Notes: generated from the sequence alone by a model not told the origin. 64,000 bases of DNA from CAIYUC01 sp963682005 (GCA_963682005.1 OY820914.1:4650001-4714000), one strand, 5' to 3'; positions 35,901-44,449 are shown, numbered from the stretch's first letter. Program-made: numbers and translations.

Positions 35901-36177
35901 TTTCAGTGCCCTACCCTACACTATCAATGATATGATAGGCTACAGGCAGGCAGGAAAGCATGCAGGTGACCTCGATAAGGAGAATTTCATCGATCTTAAT
36001 GTCGATTACAAGCAGATGGGTGTTGGAGGAGACGACAGCTGGGGGGCAAGGACGCATAAGGAATATTGCCTGCCATCAAGATCCTATAACTTCTTGGTAA
36101 GGTTCAGACCTTATAATTCAGCCAAAGAGGATGCAGGAAAACTGGTCAGGCAACGGTTTTCCTATCCTTCGGAATAA
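32911..36177 (+). CDS. GH2 beta-galactosidase (LacZ-like), exported
   Basis: The 1088-residue enzyme has the five-domain LacZ layout: sugar-binding jelly roll (WKFNWSPDPEIRPADFYKDD), immunoglobulin-like domain, TIM barrel, second sandwich and the C-terminal Bgal_small_N domain (TDNDIGNGLYKRSKVWFDM, RPQEYGNRTDVRWLTL). Catalytic acid/base is Glu510 in SLGNEAGNG and nucleophile Glu573 in MCEYAHSMGNS. The signal peptide is unusual: residues 15-38 are three copies of an 8-residue unit (FRYFATSL, FRNFAISL, LRYFAISL), encoded by ATTTCGCT octamers. It overlaps the next gene by one base (TAATG), so translation is coupled. Confidence 0.93.
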   Translation: MIKIFSLIIPNLPQFRYFATSLFRNFAISLLRYFAISLLFLTPILTPAQQANDWENPGLTGINNEPPHVTYCPFADEGSALKNVWDTSPFYKTLNGLWKFNWSPDPEIRPADFYKDDYDVSIWKEIQVPSTMEVQGYGYPIYVNWKYEFDNLMKPDPPYVPHDYNPVGSYRTSFTVPQGWQGNQVFLHFGAVKSFMYVYLNGQRIGMGKDAKTPVEFNITPYLRKGANTLGVEVFRWSDGTYLECQDMWRMSGINRDVYLYSTPKVMIRDFFVSGDLFSGYQHGILRVTALLRNLGQTENDLHTVSVSLFDSKTEGKPVYSESISFKARMNLEDTISFEKYIPNPKKWSAEIPDLYYLVITLKNSSGKVIESTSTRVGFRSTEVRNGQFLVNGVPVRLKGVNRHEHDPVKGHVISKELMLKDIRLMKEANINTVRTCHYPDDPYWYDLCDEYGLYVIDEANIESHGMGYDPDKTLGNNPDWRKAHLDRTIRMVERDKNHPCVVVWSLGNEAGNGCNFVDTYNWIKNRDHTRPVQYERAEMAANTDIFCPMYWGIEDLNYYGFTKQYRPLIMCEYAHSMGNSTGNLQDYWNTIEKYPQLQGGCIWDWVDQGLLKKNDKGKDIYAFGGDYGFEDTPSDGNFCCNGIVSPDRKPHPGYYEVKKVYQYVKFSPVDLSGLTLEIINNYDFFDLSGTELLWEITINGIQVSSGVIPPFKLDPKDKRTIKIPASIPELIPGNASFLNLYLKTTGTQGLLEKGHVLASAQFTLGEKPEPNLVTTSDMASLTMAETPEDIQITGKDFTIVFTKGMGTFSSYKREGTEYVAYGPVPNFRRALTDNDIGNGLYKRSKVWFDMSEQRSATYFKVNQVGEKEIRIRVIYEWGGGNAKESVIYRILGSGDILMNVQLMIGKEGLPDLPRFGLNMQVQPAFDRINWFGRGPWENYWDRNTAAFVGLYQGSVKEENLPYVRPQEYGNRTDVRWLTLTSADGKGLLIQGDSLICFSALPYTINDMIGYRQAGKHAGDLDKENFIDLNVDYKQMGVGGDDSWGARTHKEYCLPSRSYNFLVRFRPYNSAKEDAGKLVRQRFSYPSE
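32952..33023. repeat. ATTTCGCT octamer array inside the GH2 signal peptide coding region
   Basis: Nine tandem octamers (six or seven perfect ATTTCGCT, the rest ACTTCGCT or ATTTCGCA). Three octamers equal eight codons, so the array reads as repeated 8-residue units and forms the hydrophobic core of the signal peptide. The same octamer, three copies, lies just after the secA stop codon. Confidence 0.9.
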
Positions 36178-37316
36178 TGTTGAGCATGAAGAACCCGGTC
36201 CCTTCTGATATTTCTCGTATTTTTTCCTGTTTTGACACGGGTCATACCTTCAGTACGGCGAGTGTAATCGGGACAGGTCATATCAATGATTCATACCTGA
36301 TCACAACGGAAAATCCTGCAGCCAGCTTTGTCCTGCAACGGATAAATGATTCCATCTTCAGGGATATTCCGGGGCTGATGAATAATATTCTTATTGTAAC
36401 GAGGCATATTGCACAGAAAACAGAGACAGGGCATGGGACTCTGTCAGGGTCCGGGACTCTGACAGGGTCCCAACAATTCCTCAGAGTTATTCCTGCCCGG
36501 GAAGGCTCTTCTTACCACACCGATATCAATGGCAGCTTCTGGCGGCTCTATAACCATATCAGTAACAGCCATTGTTACGACCGGATCACAAACCCCGGCC
36601 TTGCCCGTGAAGCAGGCCGGATGCTCGGGAAATTCCTCTGTCTTACCAATGATATCCCCGTCAACAAACTGGTTGAGACCATTCCCCGTTTTCACGACGT
36701 GAAGAAACGACTGAACTCATTTAGAAATACTGTGGAAAAGGATCCTGCGGGGCGAGTCAGTAGCGCCTCCGTTGAAATTTCGTTCGTTGAAAAACGGTCT
36801 TCTGAAATGTCTGGTTTCTTCGATCTGTGCAATTCGGACAGCATTCCGCTAAGGATTGTACACAATGACACCAAAATCAATAATATCCTGTTCAACGATA
36901 AAAATCAGGCCATTTGCCTGGTTGACCTGGATACCGTGATGCCAGGAATCGCCCTCTTCGATTTTGGTGACGCGATCAGGACAGGTGCCAACAAGGGTGA
37001 TGAGGATGATGAAAGCCTTGAGAAAGTTGGCATCAACCTCAGCCTTTTTGAACAATATGCTGCGGGATACCTTGAAACCGCTGGTCCTGTTCTCACCGGC
37101 ACAGAAAAGGAACACCTGGCCTTCCCGGCCATGTATATGACTTACATCATCGGGCTCCGCTTCCTGACTGACTACCTTGACGGAGATATTTATTACAGGA
37201 TCCATTACCCGGGCCACAATCTTCAACGGGCAAAAGCCCAGTTCAGGCTGCTTTCGACTATGGAGGAGCAATTTCCAGAGATGAAGAAGATTGCCGATGA
37301 ATTGATCCTCCAGTGA
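36177..37316 (+). CDS. Aminoglycoside phosphotransferase-like sugar kinase (NahK-like)
   Basis: The 379-residue protein belongs to the APH/choline kinase fold. Motifs are GTGHINDSYLIT (P-loop-like), RIVHNDTKINNILF (catalytic loop; Asp231 in HND) and VDLDTVMPGIALFDFGDAIR (metal-binding). Close relatives in Bacteroidota and bifidobacteria are N-acetylhexosamine 1-kinases that phosphorylate GlcNAc or GalNAc freed by hexosaminidases. Its position between GH2 and GH20 genes supports this. Residues 87-98 (GTLSGS, then GTLTGS) come from an 18-bp direct duplication in a loop. The ATG overlaps the TAA of the GH2 gene. Confidence 0.75.
   Translation: MLSMKNPVPSDISRIFSCFDTGHTFSTASVIGTGHINDSYLITTENPAASFVLQRINDSIFRDIPGLMNNILIVTRHIAQKTETGHGTLSGSGTLTGSQQFLRVIPAREGSSYHTDINGSFWRLYNHISNSHCYDRITNPGLAREAGRMLGKFLCLTNDIPVNKLVETIPRFHDVKKRLNSFRNTVEKDPAGRVSSASVEISFVEKRSSEMSGFFDLCNSDSIPLRIVHNDTKINNILFNDKNQAICLVDLDTVMPGIALFDFGDAIRTGANKGDEDDESLEKVGINLSLFEQYAAGYLETAGPVLTGTEKEHLAFPAMYMTYIIGLRFLTDYLDGDIYYRIHYPGHNLQRAKAQFRLLSTMEEQFPEMKKIADELILQ
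36435..36470. repeat. 18-bp direct duplication inside the NahK-like gene
   Basis: GGGACTCTGTCAGGGTCC and GGGACTCTGACAGGGTCC are adjacent, differ at one base, and keep the frame. Confidence 0.85.
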
Positions 37317-37498
37317 TCCGGCCTGCTCCTGAGTAACGGCATTAACTAAAGAGAGCACAAGCAAGACACAATTGGCACAAAGTGAATGACCGGTTTTCAT
37401 TTCCTTCGTGTAACTTCGTGATGATCTTCGTGAGCTTCGCGAAATTGCTTTTATAAGTTAATATTGATGAAGGCCAACATTGATGATGTTCTATTGAT

Positions 37499-37506
37499 TA
37501 ATTTTG
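37499..37506 (+). promoter_or_regulatory. Putative promoter -7 box of the GH20 gene
   Basis: TAATTTTG lies 15 bp before the ATG, with ATTG 16 bp upstream as a possible -33 box. It suggests that the hexosaminidase can be transcribed apart from the GH2-kinase pair, with a very short leader. Confidence 0.45.
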
Positions 37507-37521
37507 GAAAAAATATTTGTT

Positions 37522-39885
37522 ATGCGGAATAAAATTATCATCCTTCTATTTTCTATCCTCTATACACTATCCACATCCGGAGCGACAAAAGAGCCAACCA
37601 AACCTGCACTCAACATCATCCCCAAACCTGAATCCGTCAGGATTCTTCCGGGGAACTTTACCCTGGGCGAAGGCACGATCCTGCTGATCACCGGTGTCGA
37701 TACTGATTTGGTGAAGAATGCCATATCTCTTTCGAGGATCATACGGTTCGCGAGGGGACCGGTCATCATGAACGAAGAGATAAAGGAATCAAAAGCGATC
37801 ACCTCCTTTGTTGAACTATCGATCACGCCGAAAACCGATCCGCTGGCGAGGGAAGGATATAAGATAAAAGTGACGAAAAACAAAGTTACCATCACCAGCG
37901 GAGGCGGGCCCGGGTTGTTTTACGGTATCCAGACCTTCCTGCAGATGCTTCCTTCAGAAGTCTGCGACCCTGTAACACGAAGCACTTTCAATAACTGGAA
38001 GATACCGTGCTGTGAGATCAAAGATAAGCCTCGTTATCCTTACCGCGGAATGCATCTCGATGTTTCCCGGCATTTTTTCCCAAAAGAGTTCATTAAAAAG
38101 TACATCGACCTGATCTCCATGTATAAGATGAATACCTTTCACTGGCACCTGACAGATGACCATGGCTGGCGGATTGAGATCAAAAAATACCCGAAGCTTA
38201 CGGAAATCGGAGCATGGCGCGTTGACAGGGAAAACCTGCCATGGATGGAACGGCCTGTACCAGGTCCCGGAGAGAAAGCTACATACGGAGGTTTCTATAC
38301 CCAGGATGATATCCGCGAGATCGTTGCCTATGCAAACAGCAAATACGTCACCATCATCCCTGAGATCGAAATGCCGGCTCATTGCCTTGCGGCACTGGCA
38401 GCCTACCCTGAACTTTCCTGCACCGGCGGCCCCTTTTATGTGGCTCCCGGAAGTTATTGGCCTAATGTGGATATCTTCTGTGCCGGGAATGATTCAACAT
38501 TTGCTTTTCTTGAGGGAGTGCTCGCCGAGATCATCCCGTTGTTCCCGTCCCGATACATTCATATCGGGGGCGATGAAGCGGAAAAGTCCCGCTGGAAAAC
38601 CTGTCCGAAATGCCAGTCCAGGATGAAATCCGAAGGTTTGAAGAACGAAAAAGAGCTTCAAAGCTATTTTATCAAGCGGATAGAGAAATTCCTCATTTCG
38701 AAGAACAAAAAACTGATCGGATGGGACGAGATCCTTGAAGGGGGACTTGCACCTGAAGCAACAGTGATGTCATGGCGTGGCATTGAAGGTGGTATTTCAG
38801 CTGCAAGACAAGGGCACAATGTGATCATGACACCTTCCCCCTATTGTTATTTCGACTTTTACCAGTCTGATCCCTCATTTGAGCCCAAAGCGATCGGCGG
38901 AATGACAACATTGAAAAAAGTCTATTCCTTTGAACCTACCCCGCATGAATTAAATCCAACCCAGGCCAGATTCATCCTGGGTGCACAGGGGAACCTCTGG
39001 ACGGAGTACATCTCCACACCTGAACATGCCGAATACATGGCCGTGCCTAGGATGATTGCCCTTTCAGAGGTTGTCTGGTCACCGAAAAAAGCAAGGAACT
39101 GGGATGATTTCAGGGAGCGGCTGGATGTTCAGTTTGCACGGCTTGGCTACCTGAATGTAAATTATTCAAAGGGTTCTTTTCGTGTGGATGTAAAAACATA
39201 CCTTGATAAAGCAACCGGAACAATGAAAGCCCGGTTGACCTCCGAGCAGCCAGGCTGCCAGATAAGATACACACTCGACGGGAATGATCCCACAGGAGAT
39301 TCTCGGGTTTATGAGAAGCCTGTCGATATCCTGAAGAACTCGTACCTGAAAGCAGGGATCTTTGTAGATGGCAAGCTTCGTGGAAAACTTACCGAACGGA
39401 ATATCCTCATCCATAAAGCTTCCGGGAAAAAGGTTAGCTACCTGCAGCCTTACTCTTACAGGTATGCTGCAAACGGCGATGTCACCCTGGTTGACGGGAT
39501 CCGGGGTACGACCGATCACCGGCAGGACTGGCTTGGGTTCCTTGGTAATGACATGGATGTTGTGATCGATCTGAAGACCCCAACCCCGATAAAAACCGTC
39601 TTCGTTACATTTCTTCACGATCCTGACAAATGGATATTCTTTCCTGATTCTGTTACCTTTTCATTATCCTCCAACGGGAAACAATACCATTCGGTCAATG
39701 AACAACGGAATGATGTTTCCCAGAAGGAAAAAGGACCTGTTATCAAATTATTCTCGCAAACTTATCCCGACACACCTGCACGATATATCCGGGTACATGC
39801 CAAAAATGTCGGGACCTGTCCTTCGTGGCATGAAGGAAATGGAGAACCCTGCTGGCTTTTTGCGGATGAAATCGTGGTATACTAA
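37522..39885 (+). CDS. GH20 beta-N-acetylhexosaminidase, exported
   Basis: The start MRNKIIILLFSIL gives a signal peptide; an upstream in-frame TTG only adds six residues. The 787-residue enzyme has an N-terminal GH20b domain, a GH20 TIM barrel (YRGMHLDVSRHFFPKEFIK, FHWHLTDDHGWRIEI, HIGGDEAEKSRW) with the catalytic pair Asp351-Glu352, and a C-terminal chitobiase/Fn3-like and discoidin-like region (GCQIRYTLDGNDPTG, YIRVHAKNVG). It cleaves terminal GlcNAc or GalNAc by substrate-assisted catalysis in the periplasm or on the surface. It closes the cluster of alpha-galactosidase, CutC, beta-galactosidase and kinase. Confidence 0.95.
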   Translation: MRNKIIILLFSILYTLSTSGATKEPTKPALNIIPKPESVRILPGNFTLGEGTILLITGVDTDLVKNAISLSRIIRFARGPVIMNEEIKESKAITSFVELSITPKTDPLAREGYKIKVTKNKVTITSGGGPGLFYGIQTFLQMLPSEVCDPVTRSTFNNWKIPCCEIKDKPRYPYRGMHLDVSRHFFPKEFIKKYIDLISMYKMNTFHWHLTDDHGWRIEIKKYPKLTEIGAWRVDRENLPWMERPVPGPGEKATYGGFYTQDDIREIVAYANSKYVTIIPEIEMPAHCLAALAAYPELSCTGGPFYVAPGSYWPNVDIFCAGNDSTFAFLEGVLAEIIPLFPSRYIHIGGDEAEKSRWKTCPKCQSRMKSEGLKNEKELQSYFIKRIEKFLISKNKKLIGWDEILEGGLAPEATVMSWRGIEGGISAARQGHNVIMTPSPYCYFDFYQSDPSFEPKAIGGMTTLKKVYSFEPTPHELNPTQARFILGAQGNLWTEYISTPEHAEYMAVPRMIALSEVVWSPKKARNWDDFRERLDVQFARLGYLNVNYSKGSFRVDVKTYLDKATGTMKARLTSEQPGCQIRYTLDGNDPTGDSRVYEKPVDILKNSYLKAGIFVDGKLRGKLTERNILIHKASGKKVSYLQPYSYRYAANGDVTLVDGIRGTTDHRQDWLGFLGNDMDVVIDLKTPTPIKTVFVTFLHDPDKWIFFPDSVTFSLSSNGKQYHSVNEQRNDVSQKEKGPVIKLFSQTYPDTPARYIRVHAKNVGTCPSWHEGNGEPCWLFADEIVVY

Positions 39886-40020
39886 TGTTCCGCGCTTCGG
39901 GCAACCGGCTTCTCTTTTAATTATGAATGTTGAGTTTTAATCAGGAATTATGAGACATGTAAATATACCATTTTCAGTCCTCTGTGATCTCATCTTCAGA
40001 CCTAAGACCTCAAAAAAACC

Positions 40021-41325
40021 ATGACTGCAATAAAACTATTCATCTTCTGGATGCTCATCTTCTGGATACCAACCCTGGTGTATTCCCAGGATTATTCGAC
40101 CGGATTTTCAGACTATGGATTCATTAATCAGAAACTATCCAGGGAGGAATATCGTGAAATCATAACCAACCAGACAATTTCTATTGAAAAGGATTCAGGA
40201 AATGTTAATGCCCTCGTAAAACGTGGTAATTCTTATATGATGTTGTCTCTGTTCGACAGTGCAATTTCGGATTTACAAAGAGCCATTTTACTTAATCCCA
40301 GGAAAATGTCAGCCTATTTTTCACTTGCAGGTATTTATGGTATTTTGAAAACTCCATCCAAGGTTTCAGAATTTCTCACCAAAGCAAAGCTGATCGGGCC
40401 GAAAGATGCTTTTAATTATTTTCTTTGCGGTAATTTTTATGAAATGCTGCAAGAATATGACAGTGCCATCATAAATTATTCAAAATCGATTGATCTTAAT
40501 AAAAGGTTTTCTGATTCGTACCGTCAGCGCGGCTGGAGCTATTATAAGCTAAAGGATTTTAACAAAGCATTGGAAGATCTTGATATCGCTATCATGCTCC
40601 ACGATGATGATACAACGGCTTATTACAAACGTGCGCTTGTTTATGTTTCGTTAAAACAAGAGGCGAAAGCCATTGGAGATGCTGACAAGCTTGTACCGCC
40701 AAACTCGGTAAATCCAAATGACTACTTTTCCCGTGGATATATAAATGAAAAACTGAGCAGAAATGACTTTGCGATCTCAGATTATACGAGGGCAATCGAA
40801 TTAGCACCCCGGAATCCGGAAGGATTCTATTACCGGGGAAGGCTTTACAGGAAAAAAGGTCAATACAGGAATGCACAAAGAGACCTGGCAAAAGCAATTG
40901 AGCTGGATTCCAAAAACCCCAGGTACTACCTTGGTCTTGGAAGTGTATATTCACGGATGGCGAGGTTCGATTCTGCGATCTATATAATGAAAAAAGGATT
41001 GGAACTAGACACAGCGAATTATAGGTTTTATGATAATATCGGATACTCGTACCTTGGGACCGGGAATAATCAGAAAGCCCTGATAAGTTTCAAAAAATGT
41101 TTGCAAATCAATGAAAAATCATTTGATGCAATGCTTGGATCATGTATTGCCTGCTACTACATGAATGACAAACCCTCTTCAAAAAGATACCTCGAAAGGG
41201 CAAAACTTTCTGAACCAAAAATAAAAAAGGGCATGGCAGGGTTAGAGGAACTTGAACAGGAAGGTTTCTCCTGGACTCATAAAAACAAAGAAACCCTTAG
41301 GAAAATTTTTCTTGAATTCAAGTAA
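40021..41325 (+). CDS. Exported TPR-repeat protein
   Basis: The 434-residue protein has a signal peptide (MLIFWIPTLVYSQ). Nine or ten TPR motifs fill the rest, for example NALVKRGNSYMMLSLFDSAI, DSYRQRGWSYYKLKDFNKAL and EGFYYRGRLYRKKGQYRNAQ. It is a protein-interaction scaffold with no enzyme motif. It stands alone with no obvious partner; it follows the glycan cluster, but the 135-bp gap gives no sign of shared transcription. Confidence 0.8.
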   Translation: MTAIKLFIFWMLIFWIPTLVYSQDYSTGFSDYGFINQKLSREEYREIITNQTISIEKDSGNVNALVKRGNSYMMLSLFDSAISDLQRAILLNPRKMSAYFSLAGIYGILKTPSKVSEFLTKAKLIGPKDAFNYFLCGNFYEMLQEYDSAIINYSKSIDLNKRFSDSYRQRGWSYYKLKDFNKALEDLDIAIMLHDDDTTAYYKRALVYVSLKQEAKAIGDADKLVPPNSVNPNDYFSRGYINEKLSRNDFAISDYTRAIELAPRNPEGFYYRGRLYRKKGQYRNAQRDLAKAIELDSKNPRYYLGLGSVYSRMARFDSAIYIMKKGLELDTANYRFYDNIGYSYLGTGNNQKALISFKKCLQINEKSFDAMLGSCIACYYMNDKPSSKRYLERAKLSEPKIKKGMAGLEELEQEGFSWTHKNKETLRKIFLEFK

Positions 41326-41691
41326 AAGAACCGATCCCGGTTTCAACTGTAATCCGGAGCAGGCAATACCTTTCACTTCCCGTTCTTCGAGTTCTGTCAA
41401 TTTATCGCATAAAAATATTCCTGAAAAAAAAATTTCAGGATGCTTCATTTAATATTGTTATGGTCATATTTACCCTGGCTCTCACTCCTAGATGTCAGTT
41501 TTTTCGCTACAATATTAAGGGTCTTAAGCTGCAAGAATTCTATTTCAAGCCACCAGCATAGTAATCAGACATCATGAAATCGGGTTGAGGGTTTCTTTGT
41601 AAAGAAAAGAGACAATAAATAATCTCCGCTCTGCAAATATTAGTACCTTTGTGCCACCTAACTTTTTGACCTTGGGTTATCTCCCCGTACT
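41326..41691. other. Gene-free spacer with a weak hairpin and a promoter box
   Basis: A hairpin (CCTGAAA and TTTCAGG around six A, 41420-41439) could end the TPR gene transcript. Downstream a TACCTTTG promoter box serves the serine hydrolase gene. Nothing else is recognised. Confidence 0.5.
41644..41651 (+). promoter_or_regulatory. Putative promoter -7 box of the serine hydrolase gene
   Basis: TACCTTTG, a full TAnnTTTG match, lies 41 bp before the ATG. Confidence 0.55.
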
Positions 41692-42720
41692 ATGAAAACG
41701 TCCTCTTCAAAAGGCAATTCAAGACTAAAAATCCTGATTCCCGTTACACTCTCGACGATAATCGTCATTGTTGCAGCAAGTTTGCATGTCTATTTTTTTG
41801 AAAAGAGACTGGCTAAAGAAGCAAAAGCAAATGCGGAGCTGCAGGCAGATTGCCCATCATCCCTGAACCTTGTCAGGGAAATGGACAAGGAATTGACGCA
41901 TAGGCTGTATCTTGCGGATGTTTCAACTGAATCCCAGAAATACTTTTCATTGAAAGAGCAGCTCGCGCAGATCATACAAAACCGGAAGCATACCGGGAGA
42001 ATCGGGTCCGTTTCGGTTTACTTCAGGAATATGAATGACGCCAGCTGGATGAGTATTGACTGTGACAAGAATTATTACCCCGGATCTCTGATGAAAGTTC
42101 CAATTATGATCTATTACCTGAAGAAAGAAGAACAACATCCGGGATACCTGAACAGGGAGCTTCTTTATACAAATAAGGCTAACGGAAAAATAGCCCAATC
42201 TTTCCAGGGCGATTCGATCCATCCAAATAAAAAATACAAGATATCGGAACTGTTGTATTACATGATCGCTGAATCCGATAATAATGCAACATCGATACTG
42301 GGTGATAACCTTGAACCGAAAGAATTCCAGAAAATTTTTTCAGATCTGGAACTGCCGGCGTGCAACCTTGACAACTTCGATTATTCTATCAGCCCACGGG
42401 AATTTGCCAAATTTTTCCGTGTCCTTTACAATACATCCTATCTTGGAGAACGGCTGAGTGAATATGCCCTGGAACTCCTGTCAAAATCAAAATTCAATGA
42501 AGGGATTTCAAGAAAACTACCTTCAAATCTAACCATTGCCAGGAAATTTGGTGAGCGGACCACAAGGAACAGCAATGATTTCTCTGAATCTGCAATAGTT
42601 TATCTTAACGATGAACCTTATCTGCTTACGATCATGACGGAGGGAAATAATGTGGTAGATCAGACGGAGCTTATCAGCGAGATTTCATTCCAGGTATTTC
42701 AGTCAGTTGCTCATAATTGA
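41692..42720 (+). CDS. Class A beta-lactamase-like serine hydrolase, membrane-anchored
   Basis: The 342-residue protein has an N-terminal membrane anchor (ILIPVTLSTIIVIVAASLHVYFF). A beta-lactamase/transpeptidase fold follows with the three signatures SLMK (Ser132, Lys135), SDN (Ser195-Asn197) and KFG (Lys285). The omega-loop Glu of true class A enzymes (ExELN) is not visible, so it may be a D,D-peptidase-like or antitoxin-like serine hydrolase and not a lactamase that gives resistance. Transport or resistance function cannot be told. It has its own promoter box. Confidence 0.75.
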   Translation: MKTSSSKGNSRLKILIPVTLSTIIVIVAASLHVYFFEKRLAKEAKANAELQADCPSSLNLVREMDKELTHRLYLADVSTESQKYFSLKEQLAQIIQNRKHTGRIGSVSVYFRNMNDASWMSIDCDKNYYPGSLMKVPIMIYYLKKEEQHPGYLNRELLYTNKANGKIAQSFQGDSIHPNKKYKISELLYYMIAESDNNATSILGDNLEPKEFQKIFSDLELPACNLDNFDYSISPREFAKFFRVLYNTSYLGERLSEYALELLSKSKFNEGISRKLPSNLTIARKFGERTTRNSNDFSESAIVYLNDEPYLLTIMTEGNNVVDQTELISEISFQVFQSVAHN

Positions 42721-42866
42721 TCAGGCTGCAGGCTGCAGGCTGCAAGCTCCAGGCTTCAAGCTTCAGGCAGAAAGCTATTTTCTCTATTCTCTATTCTCTA
42801 TTCTCTGTTTTCCTTCCTCTGACCTCTGACCTCCGACCTCTGACCTCTGACTCCCGACTTCAGACA
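42719..42866. repeat. Several adjoining heptamer/octamer arrays before frr
   Basis: AGGCTGCAGGCTGCAGGCTGC units follow the serine hydrolase stop. CTATTCTCTATTCTCTATTC and CCTCTGACCTCTGACC arrays follow, with the latter matching the array at 10.99 kb. The gap before the frr stop has no hairpin. Confidence 0.8.
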
Positions 42867-42875
42867 AACAATCAA

Positions 42876-43439
42876 CTAGACCGTCATAATATCCTTCTCC
42901 TTAACTTCGAATACCTTATCAACTTTGATGATGAATTCGTCGGTCAGTTTCTGGATCAGTGCTTCCAGCTTTTCCGTTTCATCTTCAGGGACGCCATCCT
43001 TTTCAAGTTTCTTTGAAGTATCCATTGCAATACGACGGATGTTCCGGATGCTGATCCTTGCATTTTCGGCTTCTGCTTTGGCCCTTTTTACAAGGTCTTT
43101 ACGTCTTTCTTCCGTCAGGGCGGGTACAATGATCCGAAGGATTTCACCTTCATTTTTCGGGTTAAATCCAAGATTTGCTGCCATGATGGCTTTCTCGATC
43201 AGGCCCATCACACTCTTATCCCACGGCTGGACAATGATCTGTCGCGGATCCGGGGTATTGATGTTGGCTGTCTGATCAATGGGAGTCAACGTCCCGTAGT
43301 AGTCGATTTTCACTCCTTCCAGCATCTGCGGGCTTGCCTTCCCTGCCCGGATTTTCTGAAACTCATGTTCAAGGTGCACCAGGGCATTCTCCATCCCTTC
43401 CTTTGCTTCAGCTAAACAGAATTCGACTTCTTCATGCAT
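42876..43439 (-). CDS. frr: Ribosome recycling factor
   Basis: The 187-residue protein matches RRF over its length: RAGKASPQMLEGVKIDYYGT, IIVQPWDKSVMGLIEKAIM, ILRIIVPALTEERRKDLVK and the helical tail with ENARISIRNIRR. It splits 70S complexes after termination with EF-G. It lies after pyrH on the same strand in the common pyrH-frr order, but 190 bp of repeat-rich spacer separate them. A CAAAAATA (-7 box, minus strand) is 27 bp upstream of the ATG. Confidence 0.98.
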   Translation of the reverse strand: MHEEVEFCLAEAKEGMENALVHLEHEFQKIRAGKASPQMLEGVKIDYYGTLTPIDQTANINTPDPRQIIVQPWDKSVMGLIEKAIMAANLGFNPKNEGEILRIIVPALTEERRKDLVKRAKAEAENARISIRNIRRIAMDTSKKLEKDGVPEDETEKLEALIQKLTDEFIIKVDKVFEVKEKDIMTV

Positions 43440-43465
43440 GGTATTTCAGGTTTTCAATGTTGTTA

Positions 43466-43473
43466 CAAAAATA
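43466..43473 (-). promoter_or_regulatory. Putative frr promoter -7 box
   Basis: The minus strand reads TATTTTTG, fitting TAnnTTTG. It would give frr its own promoter apart from pyrH. Confidence 0.45.
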
Positions 43474-43629
43474 AAACAATATTCGGAATTATTACAGGCT
43501 CCGGGCCTCGGGCGCCGGGTTTCAAATTTCTATTTTCCATCCTCTATTATCTGTCATCTATCTTCTATTCTCAGTCTTCAGTTCTCCATGACAACCGACC
43601 GCACGCAACTCGCAGCCCGAAGCTCGCAG

Positions 43630-44334
43630 CTATCGAACCAGCGTCCCAACCTTCTCCCCGCGAATAACCTTGAGAAGGTTGCCAGATACATTCATGTCGA
43701 AAACAACGATCGGGAGTTTATTTTCCCTGCAAAGTGTGAATGCCGTAAGATCCATGATCTTCAGGTTTTTCTCATAAGCTTGGTCGAAGGAAAGTGAATC
43801 AAATTTCGTTGCGGTCTTATCCTTTTCAGGATCCGCTGTATATACACCATCCACACGGGTTCCTTTTAAAAGCGCATCTGCACCAATTTCAACAGCCCTT
43901 AATGCAGAAGCTGAATCCGTGGTAAAGAAGGGATTTCCCGTACCACCGCTGATGATCACCACATATCCCTGGTCAAGGTAATCGATGGCTTTGCGCCTGC
44001 TCATTGATTCACACAAAGGATCAATAGCAATGCCACCCAATACTTTTGCGCGTATCCCTGTCTTTTCCAGTGCTGATTGTAAGGCAAGACTATTAATGAC
44101 GGTGGCCAGCATTCCCATGTAATCGCCCTGTACCCGGTCCATTCCCGAATTTGTCCCCTGTAATCCCCTGAAAATATTACCACCGCCGATCACTATAGCC
44201 ACCTGGACTTTTTCATCAACGATCGATTTTACATCAGCTGCATAATCGGACAACCTTTCCGGGTCAATGCCATATTGCTGATTGCCCATCAATGATTCAC
44301 CGCTTAATTTGAGTAATATCCGGTTGTATTTCAT
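43630..44334 (-). CDS. pyrH: UMP kinase
   Basis: The 234-residue enzyme phosphorylates UMP to UDP. The start MKYNRILLKLSGESLMG was chosen over an ATG six codons earlier since it matches the family start. Visible motifs are KLSGESLMGNQQYGID, the nucleotide-binding VAIVIGGGNIFRG, and GADALLKGTRVDGVYTADP. It is allosterically regulated by GTP and UTP in other bacteria. The neighbour order secA-pyrH-frr is usual for the Bacteroidota translation run. Confidence 0.97.
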   Translation of the reverse strand: MKYNRILLKLSGESLMGNQQYGIDPERLSDYAADVKSIVDEKVQVAIVIGGGNIFRGLQGTNSGMDRVQGDYMGMLATVINSLALQSALEKTGIRAKVLGGIAIDPLCESMSRRKAIDYLDQGYVVIISGGTGNPFFTTDSASALRAVEIGADALLKGTRVDGVYTADPEKDKTATKFDSLSFDQAYEKNLKIMDLTAFTLCRENKLPIVVFDMNVSGNLLKVIRGEKVGTLVR

Positions 44335-44376
44335 GTTGTAATTATTTTTCAAAATCAGGTACGGGTTTACAGTTCT

Positions 44377-44444
44377 CAGTCGGCAGTCGGCAGTCGGCAG
44401 TCAATACGTCAATATTCACTATTTCGCTATTTCGCTATTTCGCT
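44377..44444. repeat. Spacer repeats between pyrH and secA (GTCGGCA and ATTTCGCT)
   Basis: GTCGGCAGTCGGCAGTCGGC, then three ATTTCGCT octamers that stop 5 bp before the secA stop codon. The octamer is the one that encodes the GH2 signal peptide 11 kb away. Confidence 0.85.
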
Positions 44445-44449
44445 TTCTG

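Noticed and set aside
29186..39885. Typical polysaccharide utilisation locus
   Set aside because: No SusC/SusD pair, ECF sigma/anti-sigma pair or hybrid two-component regulator is encoded in or beside the cluster.
41692..42720. Antibiotic-resistance beta-lactamase
   Set aside because: SxxK, SDN and KxG are present, but the class A omega-loop Glu motif was not found and the protein is membrane-anchored, so a resistance call is not supported.
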